From assembly GCA_024734495.1 (NCBI GenBank), contig JALMQS010000225.1:5711226-5775225 (forward strand): a stretch of DNA of 64,000 nt, read 5' to 3'. The position numbers were made by a program, and so were the translations under genes. The notes under the pieces were generated by a model. It saw nothing but the letters and a program-made list of their open reading frames with translations. It ran no database searches and had not been told where the DNA came from. Below, one piece after another: positions 48,915 to 59,050 of this stretch. Each line of letters begins with the position of its first letter. The stretch's first letter is position 1. Source of the DNA: Forficula auricularia (lineage: Eukaryota; Arthropoda; Insecta; Dermaptera; Forficulidae).

Positions 48915-49286
48915 TAACCATATTATAACAATATATAAATGCAAACGCATCGATTATTCAATTTATCCCACTACCTATACATTATGATGAGCAAAATTAT
49001 ATACTAAACGAAATAAAACAAGATTTATTACAAATTAGTAACGAGATAAACATTGCAAAAAATTGTTTATTCTCATAAGAAATTTACTATTGTAAAGTGT
49101 CAAACCTTAAAGTAAGTCCTTGTATTTATAGAATTAATAAAGAAAACAAACATATAAATAAAAATAAGAATGATTTTTGCAAAGTGCCTAATACTTTAAT
49201 TAATGATCATAGGTATTATTTTATCGAACTGATAAAGAAATATACACCATGTCGAAATTTAATCAAATAAACGAACATTTCACAGA
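48915..49286 (+). pseudogene. Leader and truncated start of an element ORF
   Basis: An AT-rich leader, then an ATG at 49249 opening MSKFNQINEHFTD. The same start (AKFNQ) is seen at 41335 and 45552. The frame is cut at 49287 by the next LTR, so only about a dozen codons remain. Probably a gag start, but too short to prove. Confidence 0.35.
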
Positions 49287-49863
49287 TGTTGTGGTCCAGC
49301 CCCTAATATTCTCACGGTTGGTCCAGCCCCTAATATTCTCACGCTATTTTTCCAAAGCCAATCTGGAAACTCTCCCACAACGGCTAATATATTTCACCAC
49401 TTGAAATATATTAGCTTGCAAGCAGCACGTGTGTGAGGCCAGGCAGAAACCACTTGTGACCTAAAAGCCAGATTGCGATGCTTGCATAAACAACCATTAA
49501 AAGACGACCCCTCCTCTTTCCCAAACCCCAGTCTTTGCCTCGCAAAACCCCGGCAGTTGAGTTCAGGACTCCAGTCGCTCTCGTAACACACATGTAACTT
49601 GAGGTATCACGCCTCGACAACCAACCTCCAATAAACCATGTAAATCCGAAACCGTCTTTTGATCAAACTACCCCTAAGACCTTCTTCAGTAGGACACAAC
49701 CACTGTCGACACCAGAGCTGAGGGCAGAAGAACTCATCCTTCGACACGTTACCGAGCTAATCCTTTCCGGATAGGCTCAAACCGCACCAAACCTTACAAA
49801 CAAGGGTTGGCGCACAACATTAATTGCTGGCACCTGGTGGGATAACTACCACCTGCCGCAACA
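49287..49863 (+). repeat. LTR (TGTTGTGG...CCGCAACA)
   Basis: 577 bp with the inverted ends TGTTGTGG and CCGCAACA. An internal direct repeat ggtccagcccctaatattct occurs twice at the start (49292 and 49322), and an aataaac signal lies near 49632. A primer site follows. The matching 3' LTR is not in the window. Confidence 0.75.
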
Positions 49864-49865
49864 TA

Positions 49866-49885
49866 ATTGGTGGCAGCGGTGGGAT
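49866..49885 (+). promoter_or_regulatory. Primer-binding-site-like sequence
   Basis: attggtggcagcggtgggat, a few bases after the LTR end. The form TGGxxxCAGxxGTxGGAT is common for Ty3/Gypsy primer sites. The tRNA is not assigned. Confidence 0.55.
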
Positions 49886-50109
49886 ATTTGAGCATCTTCA
49901 AATAGCATCCTCTAAGTCGGCGGCGCTACAGACAGCAACGTTCACAGCTGAAGAATATCTGACGGGGTAGATATAAAAAAAAAAACCCAACAATTTCGCA
50001 AAAAATCACACCAAATTGCGAAAAAAAAATCAAAAAATAAATATATAAACTCAAAAAAGAAAAAATTTTTGAAAAAAGAAGAAAAATATTGCGACTTCGA
50101 GCGAACTCG
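49886..50109 (+). other. Element leader, A-rich
   Basis: Leader downstream of the primer site with long A runs; no ORF beyond about 20 codons. Confidence 0.4.
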
Positions 50110-50523
50110 ACATCCTATCTACGAGGAGTTCTAAGACATCCTTATCGTCAAGGGTGACTGACATCCGAGAAGCCACGAGCAGAAGGAAGATAGTTGATTT
50201 TGATAACGATCTCAATGGATTGAAGTCGTTCGGAGTGAATTCTCTGATAAATAGAGAGCAGTAAAATCCGCTGTTCTTTTTGTCTCAACAAAAACAAGTG
50301 TTTCGTTCCCTTCCGCTTCTTGTAGGAACTGTAATAATTTGTCGGTTTTATCAAATTTTTTAACAAGACAAAACTCTTGTTCAACATCCTCACAAGCTCC
50401 GCCAACAATTAGAATGTAGATAGTTGATTTTTTGATGTTTTCTAAAACATATTTTGTATAAGCGATATAAGAAGACCTGAGGTTTCCAAGAATTTCTTTT
50501 GAGTCATTTCGAAGACGAGCCAT
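50110..50523 (-). pseudogene. Vasa-like DEAD-box helicase fragment (antisense)
   Basis: On the minus strand a frame (50523-50212) encodes part of the helicase C-terminal domain. It contains VGGACEDVEQEFCLVKKFDK, then DKLLQFLQEAEGNETLVFVE, then TKRTADFTALYLSENSLRTT and SIH. This is the diagnostic linker and motif IV region of Vasa/DDX4, the germline RNA helicase of the piRNA pathway. The Gly of the expected SIHGDR block is a TGA stop (near 50212), and DRYQNQ continues in frame after it, then similarity ends. Residues before VGGA align poorly. No ATP-binding domain is nearby. It is a partial gene copy lying opposite to the surrounding LTR elements, not an expressed helicase. Confidence 0.8.
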
Positions 50524-51387
50524 TTACTAATGTTCCGGGGCCGTTTGAAAACGGTGCATTGCTACTGTCTGGGGAGGTTCCAATGGACTGAGAGGGAATT
50601 AATTAAGTGATCGAGGGGTAGAGAGAGTTTAGAGCGTTCGAGGGGATCCCCATCACTTCCCTTTTCAGGTACGGAGGAATTTATGGTGGAGACAGGGTGA
50701 TAGTTACGAGGGGTTTTGCTGCACCACGGGCTGGTCAAATTATTTGGAGAGATTCTGAGGTCGCGTCTATCCCTTAAACGAATGGAAAATTAATTTGAAG
50801 AGTATGGAAAAGCTCGAGTATAAAATGCGTACAAATTCAATGAATAGTCATGACGTTTCTGATGGTTCATTTGTAAAATTTCGTTTATTTTTATAAATAA
50901 AATTTTACTATTTGTACGTATACAATAGTGTACAATTAATTTTCCATTCCGGTGTCTAATATAATACTGCCGAATCGGGGATAAAACAAACAGGGACATA
51001 AATTTTGTTTCGGGGACTGAGCCGAAGGTCGGGACAAATGGTCACCTTAATAACCATGTAGAGGGATCTCGTGACAGTTAATTGAACGATTAGAGGATTA
51101 ATTTTGAAGAGTCATAAAAGGCTCGATTGTAAAACGCGGACAAATTCAATGAGAATCATGACGTTCTTGTAAATCATTTGTGAAATTCCGTTTATTTTTT
51201 ATAAATAGAATTTTACTATTTGTACGTGGGTAATTGTGTCAAAGCGATTTTCTATCTGTTCGAATGAAGATGGTCGGGTTACGCGGCGGAACTCCTGATT
51301 CTTTTGAATGATGAGCGATTTCATAAGTAAGAATTCTAGATTCTAAGTATTTTAACATTTTTTTTAATTATATAGTAAATATAAGGT
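50524..51387. other. Unassigned sequence with a direct repeat
   Basis: A 130-bp unit occurs at 50790-50920 and 51098-51227 (gtacaaattcaatgaatagt or ggacaaattcaatgagaatc, then attttactatttgtacgt). No coding content is seen. Confidence 0.6.
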
Positions 51388-52092
51388 TATATGACTGGTG
51401 CACTGTCCAAATGTATATTTTCCACTATTTCCGCTCCCCTCTAAACAAGTCAAGCGCTCGGCCCGGGTGGGGGCTGGCTGGCGGCCACCCTGGATCGACA
51501 ACTCTACGTGCCATTAAACAGCTGGTACAAGCTCCAACCGGTTTTTTCGACATGACCGATGCCCGGAACGTCGATGTCCAATGCCGGGGTCGCGACGACG
51601 AGGCCCAGCACAGAGGGACCGCTCTGAGTCGGGCGGTGCCACGAGCAGAAGAAGGCTGCCAGCTGAGATCAGGTTTCACACTGATCCTTCCCCGTGGTTC
51701 TACCACTAGCAGGCGCCAATTCGAGGCTCAAACGGTCCTCGTTCCCCCCAAGGTCGACTGGTCCAAATACACCAGCGTCCTAGGGACCCACGCAAATTAA
51801 GGGATGCGGTAGACGGCCTCGATGTACTCCGAGCCGAAAGAGGATGGATGAGGATGGAAGTACCCATCGAGCGACTACGCGAGGGAGCGGTCGCCTGTCC
51901 TGCAGGGAGCGCCTGCAGCACTTTACATTTCCGGCCGGAGACGGTACCCAGCTACTGGTCCTGGGGGGAACTGCCGCCGCTCTTGGGTGGTGGCGACATT
52001 GCGTGGCACCCCGGCCGACTCAGGAGCACCCCGAACTCCAGCTGGAAGACGACCACGAGGAAACCCCGGAAGTAGGGTCGCAGCCAGGATGA
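51388..52092 (+). pseudogene. Errantivirus-type env, C-terminal half, broken
   Basis: Homologous to 55351-56150. It begins within the central region (gactggtgcactgtccaaat), has an internal deletion replaced by unrelated G/C-rich text (51420-51510), and then regains the match at DMTDARNVDVQCRGRDDEAQ, LILPRGSTTSRRQFEAQT and VLVPPKVDWSKYTSV. Stops and frameshifts follow near 51800. The transmembrane region is still visible as GGTAAALGWWRH-like residues in a shifted frame (51960-52005). The polypurine tract and LTR follow in normal order. Confidence 0.7.
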
Positions 52093-52165
52093 AATGTTTC
52101 CCCACCCGGCCCTCGAGGAATTATACACCAGAAAAAAGTTGATTCCCTACGGGGAAGTCAACTTT

Positions 52166-52182
52166 TAAAAAACGGAGGGTAG
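52166..52182 (+). promoter_or_regulatory. Polypurine tract
   Basis: aaaaaacggagggtag immediately upstream of the TGTAAATA LTR start. The same sequence precedes the LTR at 56249. Confidence 0.7.
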
Positions 52183-52835
52183 TGTAAATATGGGGGCGGT
52201 GCACCAGCCCTTAGATATATGGACAATTAGCCCGGTTATTTTCCGTTGTCGGTTAGGGGCTAATTTGTTCGAATAGATTATATATAACTATCCGCTGAAC
52301 ACGCAAGTTTCGCAGGCGACGGCTCGGCCGGCGACGCGTAGATAGGAGAGGGGCTTGGGGGGGACTGCAGGAAGGTGGCCGGGCGGGCCGCGCGGCTGGG
52401 GACGCCGAGAGACTTGGGTGATAGCCTTCGGGCGGTGAGGGTGGTAGCCTTCGGGCGGTAAGGGTGTGGGGGCGCCAAAGGGTGGCGGAGTGCGTTATTA
52501 TGAGGGGGTGATTCGCCAAAGGGTGGCGGAGCGCATTAGGGTGAGGGGATGACTCGCCAGGGGGTGGCGGAGTGCATTATTGCGAGGGGATGTCTCGCCA
52601 AAGGGTGGAGGAGTGCATTATTATGAGGGGGTGACTCGCCAAAGGGTGGCGGAGCGCATTAGTATGAGGGGATGACTCACCAAGGGGTGGTGGAGTACAT
52701 TATTATGAGGGGGTGGTTCGCCATGGGGTGGCGGAGCGCATATTGTGTGGGGACAACGGGGATCCCGTAGAGAGAGAGAGAGCGTTAACAAGCGTGCGGG
52801 GGTGGATCGCCGAGGGGTGGCTGAGTGCGTATGTA
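52183..52835 (+). repeat. 3' LTR of an errantivirus-like element, GC-rich
   Basis: Begins tgtaaatatgggggcggtgc, related to the 53775 LTR over its first ~90 bp, and then becomes GC-rich. It is interrupted at 52836 by the AGTT-type LTR. The original 3' end may continue in the GC-rich block at 56968-57426. Confidence 0.65.
52430..52830 (+). repeat. GC-rich ~41-bp minisatellite inside the LTR
   Basis: About eight units built on gccaaagggtggcggagtgc, attattatgagggggtgact and variants, between 52430 and 52830. Confidence 0.85.
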
Positions 52836-53604
52836 AGTTAAAGATTCCCATTTCTTCCACTTCCCCCCGTAGCCACTAGCAAAATGCTGAATCGCTTTCT
52901 CACGGTGAGGCTGCACTCTTCCTCTGTCCTCCGCTCATCCACAAACTTATGCAGTATCAGCATACTAGAATCATATAAGAAGGGCTGTTCCAGCCACATA
53001 ATTTAGAATGGTTCGTGCAGAGACTAACTGTACTTCCTAGGCCAGACTCTAATAGGTCTCCTACGAGGCTGGACTCTAATAAGTTCCCTCATTAGTATTA
53101 GTGAAATCTCTGCCTGAACACTAGTGAGTACTGGTCACATTGAGTGGACCAACCGAACGGTATAACCCGTAGTATTTAACATCGCGTACTTCACTTCGTT
53201 CTCCTGGGTTGTCATCATTTCGTGTGACACTAAACGGTCAAACCCGTACTACCCTCCATCTAACCCAGTATAATTATATATTTTATTTTTCTCATTAATA
53301 CACTTTACAAAAACCTCCTCTCTCCAAGTTCAAATCGTGTCGTGCCCAAAAATTCAAACTGTGCTGTGTCGAACATTATAAACATTGTAAACTACTTTAA
53401 AGAAGACTTTTTTCATTAAAACATAAAATTAAATTAAATAAACTTTTATTCTCCTACAACGTCTGACACCCTAAATTAGATCTAAAAAGTCTAAAATAAA
53501 GAAACAAACCTATCCAAGCATCACCATCAATTTTTCTCTACCGCATAAGAATTTGTTGTATTAGTTTTTAAAAAAACTTATTAACTAAGACGACAAATTT
53601 AACT
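52836..53604 (+). repeat. 5' LTR of Ty3/Gypsy element (AGTTAAAG...TTTAACT)
   Basis: 769 bp, starting agttaaagattcccatttc and ending caaatttaact. It is almost identical to 60637-61404; one small difference is ggtataaccc versus ggtaaaccc. AGT...ACT ends, rather than TG...CA, are known in gypsy-type errantiviruses. Confidence 0.8.
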
Positions 53605-53774
53605 GTCACCCGAGAACAGGGACATAAACGGTTAATTGATTGATCAATTGATTGTTTTGTTACCGAAACTGCAAGGTCAGATTTACGTAGGAGTGGCGCC
53701 TGAATATTATCAAAATTAACATTTAATTAAACATTAAAAAAAAAAGGGAAATAAAAAAAATATATATGTGTTAT
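53605..53774 (+). other. Primer-site-like sequence and leader (copy 1)
   Basis: gtcacccgagaacagggac follows the LTR end directly and resembles a tRNA-Lys-type primer site with one extra base. The leader is identical to 61405-61574 and is cut at 53775 by the nested element. Confidence 0.5.
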
Positions 53775-54490
53775 TGTAAATATGGGCGGTGCACCAACCA
53801 TTAGATATAAGGACAATACCTGGTTATTTTCCATTAAGAGAAGGTCTAATTTGTTAAAACGGAGAATACACCAGGAATTCGCTGATAAGCGAATCTCACG
53901 GCGTCGGCCAAGCGCGAGTGTAGGACAGGGGCTAGCGGGGAGCGGAGGAGGGGAGGAGTGGCGAGGAAGACGCCGGGCGCGTGGAACGGGAGAGCGTGCC
54001 CGACCTCGACGGTGAGCACAACGAGCGTGAAGGATTGCGGAGATTGAAGGGTAGAAAGGGCAAGGGACCGAGCGAGGGCGTGATTGAGAGAGTAGGGTGA
54101 GAGCGTACAAGGGTGGCCATCCGTTTCTGTGAGTGACTTGAATTTGTCTATCATTATAATTCTTTTATAACTTTACCTATTATTAAATATATATATATAT
54201 TTTTTTTGTTATGTAAAAACCATTAATAACGTACAAATCTGTTTGGCAATTTATAATTTCTTTTATACATTTTTCTTTATTATTAAATATATATTTTTTT
54301 TGTTATGTAAAAACCATTAATAACTTACAAATCTGTTTAGCGATTTATAATTTCTTTTATACATTTTTCTTTATTATTAAATATATATTTTTTTTGTTTA
54401 TTTAATTTAATTTTATTTAAGAGCTGATTTAGCCGGACCTACCCCTTCCCTATACGATCAGATAAGGGCCTATAAAATCATAGATTTACA
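53775..54490 (+). repeat. 5' LTR of the env-only element
   Basis: Starts tgtaaatatgggcggtgcac and ends atcatagatttaca, with a GC-rich centre (53890-54010). Two copies of gttatgtaaaaaccattaat lie in the T-rich 3' part. Confidence 0.85.
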
Positions 54491-54510
54491 ATTGGTGCCG
54501 TGACCAGGAT
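54491..54510 (+). promoter_or_regulatory. Primer-binding site
   Basis: attggtgccgtgaccaggat directly after the LTR. TGGTGCCGTGACCAGGAT-type sites are common in insect LTR elements. Confidence 0.65.
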
Positions 54511-54690
54511 CTGGACAAATACTGCCGATGGACAATTGTCCTGGGCTCTGTCGGAGACGAATGGCAACCAGCGTGGGCGGGGCCCAGATGGTTTTACGGC
54601 CTGGACGATACCCGGAACTCTTACGTCCGATGCCTATTATTAAATATATATTTTTTTTTGTTTAAAAAAAAAAAAAAAAAAAAAAAAGGG
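54504..54690 (+). other. Chimeric leader: env segment, then LTR piece, then poly-A
   Basis: Bases 54504-54627 copy the env segment at 55517-55647 (ggatctggacaaatactgcc through tcttacgtccgatgcc). The join to an LTR-derived piece (tattattaaatatatatttt, 54628-54660) and a 25-nt A run (54664-54688) occurs at short matching sequence. Confidence 0.8.
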
Positions 54691-54814
54691 ATTTTGTCCC
54701 CCTACCCATGGACACTTAGAGTCCCCAATATCGTTGGAGGAGGTTATCCAACATCTGGTGGTAGAGTTGAGCGGACTGTAGACATTATCACGAGTTAAGA
54801 TATTTACTACCTCC

Positions 54815-56159
54815 GGCGAGGAACAAACGCGGTCTAGTCGATGTAGGGGGTAAAGTTTTGAAATTTCTATTCGGAACGCCCGATTCGGATGATCTCATCA
54901 TAATTAACCACCAACTAAGTTCCCTCAATGAGGCCCGCGCTGAAATTATTCATCATTTTAAAAATCAGATAACAGTACTAGACCGGGTTGACAAAAAGAC
55001 CAATTTAAACTTTGATAAAATACAGGAGTAAACCCGTGTTATTCTGAAACCTGCTAACACGGTTAGTTTTAATGTCAACGCGACGGAAGCCGAGATTGGA
55101 AGGCTACGCGAAAATTTCACACATTGGCTCGAACTCACGGTGCAAGTGCGCCGCCTGGGGCAAAGCATCCAGTCCGCTCACAATTGGATGATGGAAATCC
55201 TCGGGATGGTTCAGTCGGCTGCATCCGGCAGGTTGGATGCCCGACTGATCAATCCCAGAGAACTACTAATACTAACATTAGAATTAAGCCAGGGGTTACC
55301 CACCGGACTAGAATGGGTCACCCCGAGTAATTTAGAGAATATGTTTAAGTTGTATGACTGGTGCACCGTCCAAATGTATAGTGTAGGGAGTGCAGTGCGG
55401 TTCGTGATCAACATTCCCCTAAGGGACGATCGTCTGACAAGTGATCTTTTTAAGGTACACTTACTACCCACTATTCCCCATCGAACCTGCCTCAGCGAGC
55501 TGTTCGTCCGGCAGACTCAGGATCTGGACAAATACTGCCGATGGACAATTGTCCTGGGCTCTGTCGGAGACGAATGGCAACCAGCGTGGGCGGGGCCCAG
55601 ATGGTTTTACGGCCTGGACGATACCCGGAACTCTTACGTCCGATGCCGGGTTCACGACGACGAGGTCCAGCACAGCGAGACAGCTCTGAGTCGGGCCGGG
55701 TGCTACGAGCTGAAGGATGGGTGTCGGCTAAGAACGGATTTCACTCTGATCCTTCCCCGTGGTTCTACCACTAGCCGGCACCATGTCAATGCTCCCACGA
55801 TCTTCGTTCCCCCCAATGTCGACTTGGTCCAGCTACACCAGCTTCCGAGAGACCCACGCGAACTAAGGGAGGCGCTAGACGGCCTCGATGCGCTCCGAGC
55901 CGAACGAGGGTGGTCGAGGATGGAATTACCCATTGAACGACTACGCGAGGAAGCCGACCGCCTGTCACGCAGGGAGCGCCTGCAATATTTTACATTGCCG
56001 ATCGGAGGAGGTACCCTGCTACTGGTCCTGGGGGGAACTGCTTCCTTTCTTTGGTGGTGGCGGCGTCGAGGGTTACCACGGCCGACTCAGGAGCATCCCG
56101 AACTACAGCAGGAGGATGACCACGAGGACCCTCCGGAAGTAGTGCCTTCGTCAGTGTAA
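54815..56159 (+). pseudogene. Errantivirus env, nearly complete, one in-frame stop
   Basis: Envelope fusion protein of the errantivirus/baculovirus-F type. A furin-like RNKR precedes a Gly-Leu-Val fusion-peptide-like region with KVLKFLFGTPDSDDL (54830-54890). A TAA at 55029-55031 interrupts the frame, which then stays open to 56159. The latter part includes the conserved NPRELLILTLELSQGLP block, YDWCTVQMYSVGSAVRFVIN followed by IPL, a Cys-containing ectodomain, and near the C-terminus a membrane segment (GGGTLLLVLGGTASFLWWW, about 56005-56060) with a basic stop and an acidic tail (QQEDDHEDPPEV). The N-terminal signal-peptide part upstream of 54815 is missing or scrambled. GTG at 55140 is not a real start. 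Confidence 0.8.
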
Positions 56160-56232
56160 AGTGCTTCCCCGCCCTATCCTCAAGAAAGTGTGCCCAGAGA
56201 AAAGTGGATTCCCTACGGGGAAGTCAACTTTT

Positions 56233-56248
56233 AGAAAACGGAGGGTAG
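56233..56248 (+). promoter_or_regulatory. Polypurine tract
   Basis: agaaaacggagggtag, directly before the 3' LTR. Confidence 0.75.
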
Positions 56249-56967
56249 TGTAAATATGGGCGGTGCACCAACCATTAGATATAAGGACAATACCTGGTTA
56301 TTTTCCATTAAGAGAAGGTCTAATTTGTTAAAACAGAGAATACACCAGGAATTCGCTGATAAGCGAATCTCACGGCGTCGGCCAAGCGCGAGTGTAGGAC
56401 AGGGGCTAGCGGGGAGCGGAGGAGGGGAGGAGTGGCGAGGAAGACGCCGGGCGCGTGGAACGGGAGAGCGTGCCCGACCTCGACGGTGAGCACAACGAGC
56501 GTGAAGGATTGCGGAGATTGAAGGGTAGAAAGGGCAAGGGACCGAGCGAGGGCGTGATTGAGAGAGTAGGGTGAGAGCGTACAAGGGTGGCCATCCGTTT
56601 CTGTGAGTGACTTGAATTTGTCTATCATTATAATTCTTTTATAACTTTACCTATTATTAAATATATATATATATTTTTTTTTGTTATGTAAAAACCATTA
56701 ATAACGTACAAATCTGTTTGGCAATTTATAATTTCTTTTATACATTTTTTTCTTTATTATTAAATATATATTTTTTTTGTTATGTAAAAACCATTAATAA
56801 CTTACAAATCTGTTTAGCGATTTATAATTTCTTTTATACATTTTTCTTTATTATTAAATATATATTTTTTTTGTTTATTTAATTTAATTTTATTTAAGAG
56901 CTGATTTAGCCGGACCTACCCCTTCCCTATACGATCAGATAAGGGCCTATAAAATCATAGATTTACA
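56249..56967 (+). repeat. 3' LTR of the env-only element
   Basis: Nearly identical to 53775-54490; 719 bp. Confidence 0.85.
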
Positions 56968-57426
56968 AATTCAGCAACCAGACATCCAGGCGCCGGTATA
57001 TTTTTAAGATAGAATAAGAACGAACAGCGCGAGAGAGTGGGAAAAGGAGAGAGATAGACCTTAGGCGGGAAGGGAGAGGCGGCTGTCCGTGTGAAGACAG
57101 AGGAGGGGTGTGGGTGTGAGAAAAGCGAGCCGGACGCCGTCGATCGGGAGTGCGTGGCAGGCAGCGAGCCAGGGTGGATGGGTGGGCGGCCCAGGCCGCC
57201 CATGCGGGCTGATATCCGTGTTTTTTTGGAGGGTGGCGAGAAGTGAGTGAGGGGTGAGCGGCTTGGCAGCCTACAGGCTGCCCCTGCGGGCGATGTCTGT
57301 GTTATTATTGGGAAGTCGCCCGCTAGCCAGCTGGAGTGCCACGAGGAGGGTCCAGGGAGGTGTCCCTGTCGAGAGAGAGTGTGAGTGCCACAAGGAGGGT
57401 CCAGGGAGGTGTCCCTGTCGAGAGAG
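56968..57426 (+). other. GC-rich block with internal repeats
   Basis: Not present in the tandem copy of this element, where 61575-62322 differs. A ~52-bp direct repeat (gtccagggaggtgtccctgt, twice, near 57350 and 57400) lies before the element body. Two related segments contain ggcggcccaggccgcccatg and cagcctacaggctgcccctg hairpins. It could be the displaced end of the GC-rich LTR cut at 52836. Confidence 0.5.
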
Positions 57427-57508
57427 TTATATATAACTCTATATTGTTTTGGTATTTTTAATTAATTTTAAGATTTTATTGGCAATAGGTTAAATATAAA
57501 TAATAAAT

Positions 57509-57937
57509 ATGTCTACTACCCCCAACACAACCCCCTCAGTTACAGCCACACCCCCCACCCTTCAAATTAATCTTAACGATCCTAATACACAAAATATATT
57601 TTCGACCCCCAACCAAAACAACCCTTCACAACAAAATAGTAACTCTGTCCCTAACCAATCTAATAGTTCCCAAAATTTAAATTATAATGAAATTGAATCC
57701 TTAGATCAAAATGAACAACATTTTTTAGACCAAAATACCCCTTCTACATCAGCTCCCACCTATCCCACACTTAGAATACACAAAATTAAAGAACACTTAG
57801 AAATATTACCAAATAACACATCTTCAAATTTAGACAATAGAGATATTAACAAAAATTGTAAATTCTTCAAAAAGAAAAAAGAAAAAGAAAAAATTTTTAC
57901 TTTAAATAGAAATTTCCCACCACAACAAAAACTTTAG
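57509..57937 (+). CDS. Putative gag N-terminal ORF, 142 codons
   Basis: A Pro/Asn/Gln/Thr-rich start (MSTTPNTTPSVTATPPTLQI), then acidic and basic segments ending FKKKKEKEKIFTLNRNFPPQ. Low complexity, no zinc knuckle. Its position after the leader and before protease and reverse transcriptase remnants suggests gag. The same ORF in the tandem copy (62405) loses frame through a one-base change in a C run (about 62450). Confidence 0.45.
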   Translation: MSTTPNTTPSVTATPPTLQINLNDPNTQNIFSTPNQNNPSQQNSNSVPNQSNSSQNLNYNEIESLDQNEQHFLDQNTPSTSAPTYPTLRIHKIKEHLEILPNNTSSNLDNRDINKNCKFFKKKKEKEKIFTLNRNFPPQQKL

Positions 57938-59050
57938 CATTCAACAGAAATTTACCCCTCGCACGACCAACCCTAAATACTTATTTAAATCAATTTCAAA
58001 CTAAACTAATTTTTCAAAATTTCTCCAAACTAGAAACATACCTCTTTTCAGACAATAAAACCCCCCAGAACTACCCTTAATAATCCACCCCTTAATAAAA
58101 AATTAAAATATTTATAGATACTGGAACCACAAATTCTTATATTAATCCTAAATTAACAAATAAAATTTAAAAAAAAAAAAATCAAATCACCTTCAACCCC
58201 ATTATTGTAACTTCTGCTCATGGCTCTGGCAAACAAAATTTTGCAAATAAAAGATCATTTTTTGAAATTTTCACACCAATGTTCCCCTTGTATATCATTA
58301 GTATAATTTTTATTCCAAGTTCGAAATATTATTAGGCCTTGATAATATTCGGAAACTTTAGGCAAAAATTCGGACTTGCAAACTTAATTCAAAAATTTAA
58401 ATAATTTATGACGAAAACTCACTACTCATTTTTACCAATCAAATTAAATATTTTATTCGGACCACCGATGATATACCGGTAAACACAACGAAATTCTCTA
58501 TAAATTAGGCAAAAGCAATTACTTTTCGACTCTAGATTTGGCTAACGGTTCTCATCAAAATTAAGTTGGAATCAGCCTATAAAGAAACAAAAAAAAAAAA
58601 AAACAGCATTTAGTACTGGACAGGATTACTACCAGTACTGTCGAATGCTTTTCGATTTAAAAGAATAGCCCTAGTACATTTTAAAGTACTATGAATAATA
58701 TTCTTGGAGTCCTGTTGAACCAAATTTGTTTTGACTATTTAGACAAAATAATAATTTTTTCCAACGGTCTACAAGAACATATTGAAATTTATTATCTGAT
58801 AGGCTCAATAGAGCAAACTTTAAATTGGACAGTTGTGAATTTATAAAACGGGAAGTGTCTTTCCTCAGTCTCCTAGTGAAACCAGAAGGCGTAAGACCAA
58901 ACCCCGACTAAATTTTAGCTAATTATAAATTTTTTATTCCGACCACGGTCAAACAAATTAAATGAGTACAAATTCGACATAAACTATAAAAAAAAAGGCA
59001 CATCAAATTATGTAGCTGATTCCCTGTCTAGAAACCCCGCGGAAATCAAT
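57938..59050 (+). pseudogene. Ty3/Gypsy pol remnant (protease, RT, RNase H), copy 1
   Basis: Protease: KIFIDTGTTNSYINPKL at 58105-58155, with the catalytic DTG. Reverse transcriptase: YKLGKSNYFSTLDLANGSHQ (58500-58560), then TMNNILGVLLNQI, then the catalytic YLDD box changed to YLDK (58736-58747), IIIFSNGLQEHIE and a LLVKPEG-like segment. RNase H: only the end, NYVADSLSRNPAEI near 59005-59045. Stops, frameshifts and internal deletions are numerous, and the region between RT and RNase H is largely missing. Inactive. Confidence 0.8.

Larger units (their letters stand above)
53775..56967 (+). mobile_element. Young env-only LTR element, nested
   Basis: Two LTRs (53775-54490 and 56249-56967) with only a few differences (for example cggagaatac versus cagagaatac, and T-run lengths) enclose 1.76 kb that holds a primer site, a rearranged leader, env and a polypurine tract. 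Gag and pol are entirely missing. It lies inside the leader of the AGTT-type element. A clean target duplication is not seen (gttat on the left, aattc on the right). Confidence 0.8.

Noticed and set aside
50148..50523. A functional helicase gene
   Set aside because: Only part of the C-terminal domain is present, with a stop in the conserved SIHGDR position and no ATP-binding domain.
51425..52105. Antisense Pro/Ser/Arg-rich frames over the env remnant
   Set aside because: GC-rich shadow frames; the sense strand carries the recognisable env residues.
52253..52860. Antisense Pro/Ser-rich frames over the LTR minisatellite
   Set aside because: Repeat-encoded low complexity; the unit is not a multiple of three throughout.
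53727..54154. Antisense frames repeated exactly at 56231-56628
   Set aside because: They lie within the two LTR copies; the duplication reflects the LTRs, not a gene family.
53775..56967. A 3-kb segmental duplication instead of an LTR pair
   Set aside because: Primer site and polypurine tract sit exactly at the inner ends of the repeats, as expected for LTRs.
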